The notes under the pieces: generated by a model
Database searches by the model: none
Seen by the model: only the letters and a program-made list of their open reading frames with translations
What the model was told of the DNA's origin: nothing
Part shown: in pieces, positions 24,281 through 32,622 of the stretch
How the letters are laid out: each line of letters begins with the position of its first letter
Position numbering within the stretch: position 1 is the first letter of the stretch
Made by a program: the position numbers and the translations under genes
DNA from: Syntrophaceae bacterium
GTDB taxonomy: Bacteria > Desulfobacterota > BSN033 > UBA1163
Direction: 5' to 3'
NCBI GenBank assembly: GCA_013388645.1
Contig: JACAEV010000165.1
Location: 1-58,757, forward strand
DNA length: 58,757 nt

Positions 24281-25093
24281 ATGACGCTGATCGATTTTCT
24301 ATTTTTCGTTTTGACTGGATGCGTTGTCGGTTTTCTCGCAGGTCTGTTCGGTGTGGGCGGTGGGTTCGTGATGGTCCCGATTCTGATATTCAGTTATGAA
24401 CATTCTGGCGTTTCCCCGACTGTTCTAACTCATCTTGCCATCGGAACCAGTCTTTTCGTGGTCGTTTTTGCCTCAATGACCAGCGCCTATCAGCATCGAA
24501 AACAGAAGACCATCCATTGGCGTTCGGTTTTTTTGATAGGATTTTCAAGTGCCTTGACCGCTTTCGCAACGGCTCGGCTCGCGGCGGAATTGAGTGGAAG
24601 GCATTTACAAATAGCCTTTGCTATCATCGTGATTGCTGCCGCCATAAGAATGTTGACCGAAAGCGAGACTCAAGCTGAGAAGAAACTTGAGTTGTCATCG
24701 ATGCCGAGCACAAGCGGTCTGGTGGGGGTCGGGGTGGCTGCCGGCGTGGTTTCAGCATTAGCTGGGATTGGGGGAGGCCTCTTCACCATCCCCCTCATGT
24801 ACAACTTTCTTAAAATGCCGCTGAAATTGTCCATTGGGACATCCAGCGCCGCCATCGTGATCACCGCTTTTTTTGCAGTGATCGGTTACATTGTAAGTGG
24901 GATCGGCCGGTTGGGTCTCCCAGAATGGGGTGTTGGATTTGTTGATCTTCAGCGTGGAGTGGCTCTTGCTATTGGATCTGTCTTTTTAGCAAGGGTAGGG
25001 GCTTATGTTTCTTTCAAGACCCATCCCTTTCGTCTGAAAAAACTCTTTGCCCTTTTTGTCATCCTCATCTCACTCTATATCCTTCTCAAGTAA
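24281..25093 (+). CDS. TauE/SafE (sulfite exporter-like) membrane permease
   Basis: 270 residues with about eight membrane helices and the two TauE/SafE Gly-rich repeats (VGFLAGLFGVGGGFVMVPIL near the start and GVVSALAGIGGGLFTIPLMY in the middle). Family members move organosulfonates, sulfite or related small anions; the substrate here cannot be told. I chose ATG 24281 because the upstream frame to TTG 24227 is only hexamer repeat. It stands apart from the efflux genes and converges on the GntR gene. Confidence 0.85.
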   Translation: MTLIDFLFFVLTGCVVGFLAGLFGVGGGFVMVPILIFSYEHSGVSPTVLTHLAIGTSLFVVVFASMTSAYQHRKQKTIHWRSVFLIGFSSALTAFATARLAAELSGRHLQIAFAIIVIAAAIRMLTESETQAEKKLELSSMPSTSGLVGVGVAAGVVSALAGIGGGLFTIPLMYNFLKMPLKLSIGTSSAAIVITAFFAVIGYIVSGIGRLGLPEWGVGFVDLQRGVALAIGSVFLARVGAYVSFKTHPFRLKKLFALFVILISLYILLK

Positions 25094-25155
25094 AGGGCTT
25101 GTCCAATTACCCCTCCCGAACCAAGGGGACCGCGGGTTTTCCCCCTGGGGCTCCG

Positions 25156-25842
25156 TTAGGACGCTTCCCCGAAAAGAGATTGTAGGGCGTCGTCCTTGGC
25201 TTCTCGGATATGTTCCCGCATGACCCGTTCACAGAGATCTGGATCTCTCAGTCGTAAAGCCATGAGAATCTTTCGATGTCCTTCGACCGCCCTTCTTCCC
25301 CCGTCGGGATATCGAAGGGTATGCTGACGATGTCTCAATACATATTTTCTCATGTTGACGATCAAGCGGTGGAGACGGGTCTTATTCGCTACCAATTCAT
25401 GAAGGGTATCATGAAATCGGGTGTTCCATTTGAAAACATCTTCAATTTTTTTTCTTCTTAGTGCCTCTTCAGCATGTTCAATAGATTTTTCGAGTTGATG
25501 AAGGATTTCTTCTGAGATACTCTCAGAAATGGCTCTTAACGTATAGCCTTCGAGGATAGAGCGAAGCTCAAAAAGTTCTTCTACCTCCTCCCTTGAATCC
25601 CTGGAGACAATAAATCCTCTTTTCCTGCGGGTTTTTATGAGACCCTCTGATTCCAGTTTGTGGAGAGCTTCTCTCACAGGGGTACGACTGACTCCCAATG
25701 TTTTGGCGAGATGTTCTTCGGTTAGTTTTTCACCAGGGTTCAAATGACCGGAGAGAATGGATGACTTAATGTATTCATAGACTTTTTCTCTGGCGGGGAT
25801 GGAATGTTTAGTTTTGATTGTTGGAAGAGGAATATTTTTCAT
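25156..25842 (-). CDS. GntR-family regulator, FCD (FadR-like) subgroup
   Basis: 228 residues. The N-terminal winged helix is TEEHLAKTLGVSRTPVREAL followed by LESEGLIKTRRKRGFIV. The C-terminal FCD all-helical ligand-binding domain begins ELFELRSILEGYTLRAI and carries a metal-binding-type set of His and Asp (TRFHDTLHELV, HRKILMALRLRD). It lies next to the TctABC genes on the same strand, so it probably controls carboxylate uptake. FCD regulators of this type often bind TTGTATACAA-like palindromes; such sites exist at 35472-35485 and 47041-47048, but I see none at the tct genes. Confidence 0.88.
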   Translation of the reverse strand: MKNIPLPTIKTKHSIPAREKVYEYIKSSILSGHLNPGEKLTEEHLAKTLGVSRTPVREALHKLESEGLIKTRRKRGFIVSRDSREEVEELFELRSILEGYTLRAISESISEEILHQLEKSIEHAEEALRRKKIEDVFKWNTRFHDTLHELVANKTRLHRLIVNMRKYVLRHRQHTLRYPDGGRRAVEGHRKILMALRLRDPDLCERVMREHIREAKDDALQSLFGEAS

Positions 25843-25899
25843 TCCAGAAACTCGGTTTCTAAATGGCCATGGCGTTTGTCGGGGCGACGTTCATCGATA

Positions 25900-27387
25900 T
25901 CAGTCCTCTTCTATCACCTTAGGCTTTTTTCTAATCACACTATAAAGGATTGAAACGATTGCGATCAAAAGAATCACTCCGGCGATGGGACGGAATAAAA
26001 AGGCAGAAAGATTATAATCCGCCATCCTCATTCCCCGTCGCAGGGAGATCTCTGTCAGGTTTCCTAATACCAAACCGATGATCATCGGCGCAATGGGGTA
26101 ATTATATTTCTTCATGAAGTAGCCCACCACACCGAAGAAGAACATAATCCAGAGATCCGTCACATCATTCCGAATCCCGTAAGAACCGATGGACGCGAAG
26201 ATAAAGATACAGGGACCGAGAATGGAGTAACGGATTCTTCTAAAGTTGGAGAAGAGTTTTGCCACGCCCAATCCTGCGAAAAGCATCAGGACATTGGCGA
26301 GGAACATGGCGATGAAAATGGAATACATTAATTTAGGCTGATTCATGAAGAGCATGGGACCTGGTTGAAGACCGTGGACAAGAAATCCTCCGATGATGAC
26401 TGCGGTCGTGGCACTCCCTGGAATTCCAAGAGTGAGAAGTGGAACCATGGCCCCTCCGGTGGCGGCGTTATTTGCTGTCTCAGGTCCCGCGATTCCTTCC
26501 GGAATTCCGGTTCCAAATTTTTCAGGATGCTTTGACCAGCGAACAGCCTCTGCATAACCCACAAACGCAGCGGTTGTGGCTCCTACCCCTGGCAAAATTC
26601 CAATCCATGTCCCAATGATGGCAGAGCGGAGAACGAGCCACTTCATCTTAAGAATTTCCTTTATCCGGGGTAATTTGGTTGAGATTTTTGAAAGAAAGAC
26701 CTCTTTTTTCTCGGTTTTACTCTCTGATCTTGCAAGGATTTCTCCCACGGCAAAGGCTCCGATAATCGCAGGGATAAAATTAATTCCTCCAATGAGGGCC
26801 TTTCCCCCGAAGGTGAAACGGGGATCACTGGTCATCGGATCAATTCCTACCGTGGCCATCAGAAGACCAAAGACGCCTGCAATGGCAGCTTTCTTTAACC
26901 CCTTTCCACCCAGTGAGGCAATTAGAGTAAGTGCTGTAATAGCCAAAGCGAAATATTCAGGCTGGGAGAAAGTCAAGGCAACTCCTGCCAAAAGGGGAGA
27001 GATCAATGTCATGATCACAACGCTGAACAATCCACCGATACAGGAGCAGATGACGGCATAGCCCAGGGCGTGGGCCGCCTTCCCTTTTTTAGCCATTTCA
27101 TAACCGTCGAAGACCGTTGCTGAAGCTTCGGGAGCACCAGGAACATTAAATAGGATAGCTGAAATAGAGCCACCGTATGTTCCTCCACAATAGACGGCTG
27201 ATAACAATGCCAGGCCATTCACCGGGCTCATCGCAAAAGTGAATGGAATGAGAAGTGCTGTTCCCATGGTGGAATTGAGGCCCGGAACAGAACCCAATAT
27301 TACCCCAAGAAGGACTCCACCCCAAATGATAAGGAGAGTGGTGAGATTGAATATATTTTGTATTGCCCCTAACCAGATATCCAGCAT
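25900..27387 (-). CDS. tctA: Tripartite tricarboxylate transporter, large permease TctA
   Basis: About 495 residues with ten or more membrane helices and the TctA hallmarks GVLLGVILGSVPGLNSTMGTAL, YCGGTYGGSISAILFNVPGAP and LPGVGATTAAFVGYAEA. It ends the tctC-tctB-tctA group. It imports a carboxylate at the expense of an ion gradient after capture by the periplasmic TctC protein. ATG 27387 has TGAGGT 5 bases upstream and is preferred to GTG 27399. Confidence 0.93.
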   Translation of the reverse strand: MLDIWLGAIQNIFNLTTLLIIWGGVLLGVILGSVPGLNSTMGTALLIPFTFAMSPVNGLALLSAVYCGGTYGGSISAILFNVPGAPEASATVFDGYEMAKKGKAAHALGYAVICSCIGGLFSVVIMTLISPLLAGVALTFSQPEYFALAITALTLIASLGGKGLKKAAIAGVFGLLMATVGIDPMTSDPRFTFGGKALIGGINFIPAIIGAFAVGEILARSESKTEKKEVFLSKISTKLPRIKEILKMKWLVLRSAIIGTWIGILPGVGATTAAFVGYAEAVRWSKHPEKFGTGIPEGIAGPETANNAATGGAMVPLLTLGIPGSATTAVIIGGFLVHGLQPGPMLFMNQPKLMYSIFIAMFLANVLMLFAGLGVAKLFSNFRRIRYSILGPCIFIFASIGSYGIRNDVTDLWIMFFFGVVGYFMKKYNYPIAPMIIGLVLGNLTEISLRRGMRMADYNLSAFLFRPIAGVILLIAIVSILYSVIRKKPKVIEED

Positions 27388-27416
27388 AATCGACCTCACG
27401 ACAAAACCAAAAGGAG

Positions 27417-27483
27417 GTCATTCCCGTGAAAACGGGAATCCAGACAAGGATAACAAATGGATTCCTGCTTTCGCAGGAATGAC
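27417..27483. repeat. Dispersed CATTCC-type inverted repeat
   Basis: GTCATTCCCGTGAAAACGGG at the left end and CTGCTTTCGCAGGAATGAC at the right end are inverted, with about 27 bases between. It fills the gap between tctB and tctA. Confidence 0.8.
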
Positions 27484-27500
27484 TTAGTTAATGCGAGTAG

Positions 27501-27992
27501 TTAATAGAAAATGTGGCTAAAATCGAGAAAGATCCATTGGCCTCGGGGGAGAGGGACATACATGGCTTTTGTAAAGACCCAGACGATTAAAATGGTTAAC
27601 CCGATTGAGACACCAAATATCCATTTCTTTTTTCTCTCACCCAAGAGATACATAAAGGCGATTAGAAAAAAAGGGGTGAGGAGGATGAAACCCAAGACCT
27701 GCATTAATATGAAATAGAGTACAATAAAGCCAATGGCCAGGAAGAGTCTCACCTTTCCGCTTTCAGATTTTTGCGTTCCCTCTTTTTCAGCTTCCCTCTT
27801 TTTTCTTCCGCGGATGGCGTCCACTGCCACCAGAAAGCTAAGAATCATCAGACAAATAAGAAGAAACTTGGGCCAGTAAGCAGGCCCAAGTTTCCCATAA
27901 ACTTCATGTCCCTCAAATTTCATGGATTCGAAATAGAGGTATAGGGAACCAAAAAAAACAACAACACTGATCAGGATTTCCCCTTTCAGCAT
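27501..27992 (-). CDS. tctB: Tripartite tricarboxylate transporter, small permease TctB
   Basis: 163 residues with four predicted membrane helices (ISVVVFFGSLYLYFES, FLLICLMILSFLVAV, LFLAIGFIVLYFIL and IGLTILIVWVFTKAMYV), the shape and size of TctB. The motif PRGQWIFLDF at the C-terminus is often seen in this family. It lies between tctC and tctA. It forms the membrane unit together with TctA. Confidence 0.86.
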   Translation of the reverse strand: MLKGEILISVVVFFGSLYLYFESMKFEGHEVYGKLGPAYWPKFLLICLMILSFLVAVDAIRGRKKREAEKEGTQKSESGKVRLFLAIGFIVLYFILMQVLGFILLTPFFLIAFMYLLGERKKKWIFGVSIGLTILIVWVFTKAMYVPLPRGQWIFLDFSHIFY

Positions 27993-28010
27993 CTCCTCGC
28001 TCTCCCTATT

Positions 28011-28994
28011 TCATTTCTTTTTAAGATAGCCGAGTTCATCAAAGATCTCTTTATACCGGACATATTCCTCTTCCCAGAATTTCCCGTATTCTTCCGGCCC
28101 CTTCCAGCCAGGGCGAAGATCCAGGAGGTTGGCTTTTTCTATAGCCTTGTAGGAAGGATCTTGAGAACACTTTTTAAAGACATCCGCAAGGTAGTTGATA
28201 ACCTCCTGGGGAGTTCCCTTTTTTACACAGAGTCCCCTCCAACGGCCCATCGTGATGTCATATCCCAATTCTCTGCCTGTCGGGACATCCGGAAATTTAT
28301 CCAGCCTCTTCTCAGTAAAGGCAATCAGGGGGCGGAGCTTCTTCGCCTCAATGAGAGACATGATCACCCCTGGCTCTTCATGGAGGATATCAATATGACC
28401 CCCTAAGACAGCCGCATGGGTTTCAGGAGCGGCATCGAAGGGAATGTATTTCACTTTAATCCCGGCTTTCTTGGCGAAGAGCATGATGATGACCTCATCC
28501 GGACTGGCTGCGGTGGTCCCTGTGAACTGAAGTTTTCCGGGGTTTTCCTTAGCATACTTGATGACATCCTGGATTGTTTTAAAAGGGCTCTCTGCTCTTA
28601 CATAAAAGATGCTCTGATCCTGCTGAACCATACAGAGGGGGGCAAATTCCTTATAATTCTCCCGACCGAAAATCGTATTGATGAGCTGCTCCGGACTGAA
28701 ATTATAAATCGTATAACCGTCTGCAGGTTGAGAAAGCACATAAGTGGAAGCTTTCACCCCTGCTCCTCCGGTCAGGTTCGTGACATTGATAGGGACTTTC
28801 AGTTGCGATCTGGCAGGCATCATCAAACTTCTCACAAAGATATCGCTTCCGCCGCCTGCTCCATATTGAACCACCACTTCAATTGCCCGGGTTGGGTAAT
28901 CTTTGGGTTTAGGGGCTTGACTCCATGCGAAACTCATGAAACACAAAGTGACCAATGTTAAAACGAAAAATGGGGTGATCAAATTCCTCTTCAT
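28011..28994 (-). CDS. TctC/Bug-family periplasmic substrate-binding protein
   Basis: 327 residues with a signal peptide (LITPFFVLTLVTLCFMSFAWSQA). The Bug fold motifs are YPTRAIEVVVQYGAGGGSD near the start, TGGAGVKASTYV, and the C-terminal domain with GTPQEVINYLADVFKK and GYLKKK. These proteins bind di- or tricarboxylates or aromatic acids and deliver them to TctAB. The gene begins the transporter group and lies 42 bases after the aminotransferase stop, so all four may share a transcript. Confidence 0.92.
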   Translation of the reverse strand: MKRNLITPFFVLTLVTLCFMSFAWSQAPKPKDYPTRAIEVVVQYGAGGGSDIFVRSLMMPARSQLKVPINVTNLTGGAGVKASTYVLSQPADGYTIYNFSPEQLINTIFGRENYKEFAPLCMVQQDQSIFYVRAESPFKTIQDVIKYAKENPGKLQFTGTTAASPDEVIIMLFAKKAGIKVKYIPFDAAPETHAAVLGGHIDILHEEPGVIMSLIEAKKLRPLIAFTEKRLDKFPDVPTGRELGYDITMGRWRGLCVKKGTPQEVINYLADVFKKCSQDPSYKAIEKANLLDLRPGWKGPEEYGKFWEEEYVRYKEIFDELGYLKKK

Positions 28995-29036
28995 AAGCTT
29001 TCTCCTTTCTTATTCATAAAATGAACCTCTTTTTTA

Positions 29037-30203
29037 TCACTGGCTTGAAAGATAATCAAGGGCTTCTGTGACACCTCCTTTCGAAAAGGGCACGTTGGCG
29101 AGGGAAAGACCCATTTCAATGCCACTCAATGTGCCAGCGAGCATCAACCCATTGAAATCACCCAGGTGTCCAATACGAAATAATTTACCCTTCCATTTGC
29201 CGAGGCCAGTGCCGAGAGACATATTAAACTTCTTTAGAATCAATTCACGAAATTCATCCGCATTGAATCCGTTGGGCATCAACACAGCGGTGAGGGATTG
29301 ACTATATTCATTCGGATTTGAGCAAAGAAGTTCAAGACCCCATGTCCTGACGGCTCGACGTGTTGCTTCCCCAAAACGATAATGGCGGGTAAAGACATTT
29401 TCCAACCCCTCTTCGAATAACATGCTAATAGACTCACGGAGACCGTAAAGAAGATTGGTCGCAGGCGTATAAGGGAAAAAACCAGACTGATTATCGTGGA
29501 TTATGACCTCCCAACCCCAGTAAGATTTAGGGAGTCGAGCGGAGTTCGATGCAGCCAGCGCCTTATCGCTAATGGCATTAAATCCAAGGCCGGGCGGTAG
29601 CATTAAACCTTTTTGAGAGCAACCGATCGTGACATCCACCCCCCACTCATCGTGCCGATAATCCATCGAAGCGAGGGAAGAGATGGTATCGACCATCAAT
29701 AAGGCTGGATGTCCAACTCGGTCAATGGCGTTTCGAACTTCGGGAACACGGCTGGTCACCCCTGTGGACGTTTCATTATGGACGATTGCAATCGCTTTGA
29801 TGAGCTGTTTTTTGTCTTCAGAAAGCCTTTTCTCGACCAAAAGAGGATCCACCCCATGGCGCCAGTCTCCGGGAATAAAATCGACATGGAGCCCTAACTT
29901 GATCGCCATATTTCGCCAGAGGGTTGCGAAATACCCTGTTTCAAACATCAATATCTTATCTTCGGGTGAAAGAGTGTTAACCAGAGCTGCTTCCCATGCT
30001 CCGGTTCCAGAAGAAGGGTAAATGACCACCGTCCCGGAGGTTTTGAAAATCTTTTTCATCCCATCCATGATGTCTTTGGTAAGTTTCGCAAATTCCGGTC
30101 CACGGTGGTCAATTGTTGGTTGGGACATGGCCCTTAAAACACGGTCAGGGACGTTCGTGGGTCCAGGAATTTGTAGAAAATGCCTTCCACTTTGATAGAT
30201 CAT
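29037..30203 (-). CDS. Class V aminotransferase, serine/alanine-glyoxylate type
   Basis: About 388 residues. FLQIPGPTNVPDRVLRAM is the standard opening of alanine- and serine-glyoxylate aminotransferases, and CSQKGLMLPPGLGF contains the PLP-binding Lys. MVDTISSLASMDYRHDEWGVD supplies the PLP-pocket Asp. I prefer ATG 30203 (MIYQSGRHFL), which fits the family start and has CGGAGAA upstream; ATG 30242 would add 13 residues. It is encoded upstream of tctC on the same strand, so the imported acid may be linked to glyoxylate or amino-acid metabolism (inference). Confidence 0.88.
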   Translation of the reverse strand: MIYQSGRHFLQIPGPTNVPDRVLRAMSQPTIDHRGPEFAKLTKDIMDGMKKIFKTSGTVVIYPSSGTGAWEAALVNTLSPEDKILMFETGYFATLWRNMAIKLGLHVDFIPGDWRHGVDPLLVEKRLSEDKKQLIKAIAIVHNETSTGVTSRVPEVRNAIDRVGHPALLMVDTISSLASMDYRHDEWGVDVTIGCSQKGLMLPPGLGFNAISDKALAASNSARLPKSYWGWEVIIHDNQSGFFPYTPATNLLYGLRESISMLFEEGLENVFTRHYRFGEATRRAVRTWGLELLCSNPNEYSQSLTAVLMPNGFNADEFRELILKKFNMSLGTGLGKWKGKLFRIGHLGDFNGLMLAGTLSGIEMGLSLANVPFSKGGVTEALDYLSSQ

Positions 30204-30260
30204 AAAGAAGCTTTTCTCCGATTTAAACTCATTTCTCTTCACTTTATATGAGCGATTTTC

Positions 30261-30285
30261 TTAACCTTAACCTCAGCCTCAACCT
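30261..30285. repeat. AACCTT/AACCTC hexamer repeat
   Basis: TTAACCTTAACCTCAGCCTC plus AACCT between the CooS-like and aminotransferase genes. The same word occurs at 24221-24262 and 37663-37691. Confidence 0.55.
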
Positions 30286-30290
30286 TTTTT

Positions 30291-32006
30291 CTATTTCCAC
30301 GGCTTCCCGCTTAAACCAAACCCTTCTTCACCCTTAAGCGCCTTTAGCACCAGACTTGCCTTTGTCCGAGCATCTATCTTTTTATCGGTAGTGATATTCA
30401 GCTTTGATCCAAACTTCTCAAAACAAAACGTCGTGAGCGCCTCCATCGTTTGTTGACTTCCGGTAACAGGTAATGCAGGCCAGAAGTAAGTTGAAATTCC
30501 CATCGCCACCGTCCACATCGCCTCTGTCACCTCTGAACTTCGATGCGCTTCTGGAAAGACAGCGACCATGGGTAGACTCCTCATTTCTTTTTTTCCCGCT
30601 TTGGCAATCTCAAAGAGGAAATCAACCGTATCCCCACTTCCAAAATCGAGGATCGAAGGGATATCTTTTCCTAAGGATGAAAGAATCTCTGAAAATATTT
30701 TATTGCAATGTTTTTCTCTTTGGGCGGGATTAAGGAGTCCATATTTAGCTAAGGCAACGCTTGCCTGACCATTCGAGATACATAGAAGATCATTTTTTAA
30801 GAATTCCTGTGCCATTGTAAGCAACTCGTGGTCCTGGGTGTACTTGACGTTGTTACTTCCTGAAAGGATGACGATCCCGTTCACCTGGCCTTTATTTAAG
30901 GCTGCCATCACTTTTTTGGGATCCACCTGCTCTCGGGAAAATCCCATGACGGCTACCTCTGTTGGTTCCGGGATATCTCTTGCGATATTTCGGCGGAAAT
31001 CGAAGGATTTTTTAGCCTTTTCAACAATCTGCCTCGCCCATTGGTTGGGGTCTTTCCCTCTTTTCAATCCCTCAGATAGAAGGATGGGTACCTCCCATTC
31101 TTTGGCAATCCTGGTCAGTGAGGGATTGACCCATTCGTTTCCCACCACGATGAGATCAACAGCTCCTGTCATGATGGGAATTTCTTGGGATCCGTAATTG
31201 GTGACTTGAGGAAAGCAGAATGGTGGTATCAAAGGGTCGGTACAAACGCCTGCAACATGAGCCCCTTTCTTTTTTGCTTCTTCGGCGATTTTTCGTTTCA
31301 GAATGGGGGAGACGTATCCATAAATAAGGAGGTTGGGGGCATCTTCTTTTAGGACACCCAAACTGACTTCTACCCTGGTTGGAATAAAATCTCCAAAGAC
31401 TGATTTTTTTAAATTTCCGTACAGCCGTTTGGCCAACCCTCCCAGGAGAGAGGCTTTGAATGACCACAGGAGTGTTTCTTCAACTCCTCCCATTCCACCC
31501 TCGAGATTTTGAGAAGCTTTGAAGAGATCTCTTGCAATCCCTTCCGGAGCAATGCCCGCTTCTTCCCATCGGCGCATCAAAGATTTTGGAAATTCTTTTT
31601 TAAGCTGATCTCCTCCGTGGTGAATGAGGCTTTGAATTGCTTTTAGAATTTGATCTGTCTTTTCCTTATTTTTGGGTTTGACTCCCTTCGATTCTATCCC
31701 ATAGGCAAAGTCATTCAATTGATCGAGGTACACCATGGTCCCTTTTAGGACAAGTCTCAGTAACGATTGAGCCGCAAGGATATTTTTATCTTTTCCACAC
31801 ACGCCCTGTTTACTTGAGTCTCGAAAGGGATGGCTGATACAAGGGCCTTGCAAGCAGTCCCGACAACTTAATCCCGTTTCACAGAAACCGCATTCAGGAA
31901 GCTGCCCTTCATAACGATCCCATACCAAAGACAGTTCGCCTTCTGCGGCTTTTGGCAAAAAAAATTCTACCGCTCTGTCGATCGTTTTCTTCTGAATAAA
32001 TTCCAT
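30291..32006 (-). CDS. CO dehydrogenase (CooS)-like protein lacking most C-cluster ligands
   Basis: 571 residues, shorter than usual CooS (~630). The N-terminus keeps CGFCETGLSCRDCLQGPC with C39, C42, C48, C51, C56 and C70, the D- and B-cluster ligands; the CX2C spacing is like Desulfovibrio CODH. The fold is recognisable throughout (NYGSQEIPIMTGAVDLIVVG, VKYTQDHELLTMAQEFLKND, AMWTVAMGISTYF). Yet the Ni-Fe-S C-cluster positions, aligned by eye, are changed: Y231 for the His, W292 for the VQC Cys, S384 in SGSNN for GCNN, Q414 in SNGQAS for TGC, and G458 in FGSGD for GSC. C255 may be the one remaining ligand. CO oxidation is therefore unlikely. It may carry electrons or bind a different ligand or cofactor. 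Genes for a CooF-like ferredoxin and an FAD oxidoreductase lie upstream, as in CooS-CooF-FNOR clusters. Confidence 0.85.
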   Translation of the reverse strand: MEFIQKKTIDRAVEFFLPKAAEGELSLVWDRYEGQLPECGFCETGLSCRDCLQGPCISHPFRDSSKQGVCGKDKNILAAQSLLRLVLKGTMVYLDQLNDFAYGIESKGVKPKNKEKTDQILKAIQSLIHHGGDQLKKEFPKSLMRRWEEAGIAPEGIARDLFKASQNLEGGMGGVEETLLWSFKASLLGGLAKRLYGNLKKSVFGDFIPTRVEVSLGVLKEDAPNLLIYGYVSPILKRKIAEEAKKKGAHVAGVCTDPLIPPFCFPQVTNYGSQEIPIMTGAVDLIVVGNEWVNPSLTRIAKEWEVPILLSEGLKRGKDPNQWARQIVEKAKKSFDFRRNIARDIPEPTEVAVMGFSREQVDPKKVMAALNKGQVNGIVILSGSNNVKYTQDHELLTMAQEFLKNDLLCISNGQASVALAKYGLLNPAQREKHCNKIFSEILSSLGKDIPSILDFGSGDTVDFLFEIAKAGKKEMRSLPMVAVFPEAHRSSEVTEAMWTVAMGISTYFWPALPVTGSQQTMEALTTFCFEKFGSKLNITTDKKIDARTKASLVLKALKGEEGFGLSGKPWK

Positions 32007-32083
32007 TTCCTACTCCTTTCTACCTTCTCTCAATTGATAAAATTCAACATTCCATCCTTCCAGTATTCCAACCGTTTTTTTCA

Positions 32084-32536
32084 TCAGAATGCTTTTGTTC
32101 GGTAATCCTTTCTCTCCTCCAATTTGATGGCTTGAGTCGGGCAGACCTCTGCACAGATGGGATAACCCATATGCCGGCATCGATCGCATTTGATAGCGAC
32201 TTTCATGGAAGCAGAGGGATTAATGATTCCAAAAGGGCAAACCATCACACACATCCAGCAGGCGATACAGGTGGGTTCATTCACATAAACCAATCCGGTC
32301 TCTGGATCCCTTCGCATTGTTCCATTGGGACAGGCTTCGATGCACGGGGCTTCCTCGCAATGGCGACATTGGAGGGCAAAATCTTTCCCCTCGACATAGA
32401 CTCTTGGAATCGGGTGGGGCTCTTCACGGATGGCCTGATAGAGTTCTTTGGAGACCGAGGCGATTTCGGTGCCGCACCAGAGTTCACATTGATGGCATCC
32501 CGTACACTTATTTTTATCAACCACTAAGATTTTCAA
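32084..32536 (-). CDS. CooF/HycB-like ferredoxin with four [4Fe-4S] motifs
   Basis: About 150 residues from TTG 32536, which has GGAGGG directly upstream; a GTG at 32557 is the alternative. The Cys motifs are CTGCHQCELWC, CRHCEEAPCIEACP, CIACWMCVMVCPFG and CDRCRHMGYPICAEVCP, ending PTQAIKLEE. This is the four-cluster pattern of CooF and of small subunits of molybdo- and hydrogenase complexes. It is probably the electron carrier between the CooS-like protein and the FAD oxidoreductase encoded on either side. Confidence 0.88.
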   Translation of the reverse strand: MKILVVDKNKCTGCHQCELWCGTEIASVSKELYQAIREEPHPIPRVYVEGKDFALQCRHCEEAPCIEACPNGTMRRDPETGLVYVNEPTCIACWMCVMVCPFGIINPSASMKVAIKCDRCRHMGYPICAEVCPTQAIKLEERKDYRTKAF

Positions 32537-32557
32537 TTTTCCCTCCTGGTTTAGCAC

Positions 32558-32620
32558 AGCCTGAAGGCTGCGGCTACAAATTTTTTTCGTTTATCCTTAT
32601 AACTTGCAACTTGAAACTTT
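32558..32620. repeat. Palindrome plus CTTGCAA-type heptamers
   Basis: AGCCTGAAGGCT at about 32568-32580 is a small dyad. 32594-32617 holds CTTATAA CTTGCAA CTTGAAA CTTTTAT, again of period 7. No gene. Confidence 0.5.
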
Positions 32621-32622
32621 TA

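Noticed and set aside
27239-27487. Plus-strand frame ending in NGNPDKDNKWIPAFAGMT
   Set aside because: The C-terminal peptide is a translation of the dispersed repeat at 27417-27483 and the rest is antisense to tctA.
30291-32006. Annotating the gene as functional CO dehydrogenase
   Set aside because: Most C-cluster ligand positions are substituted although the B/D-cluster cysteines remain.
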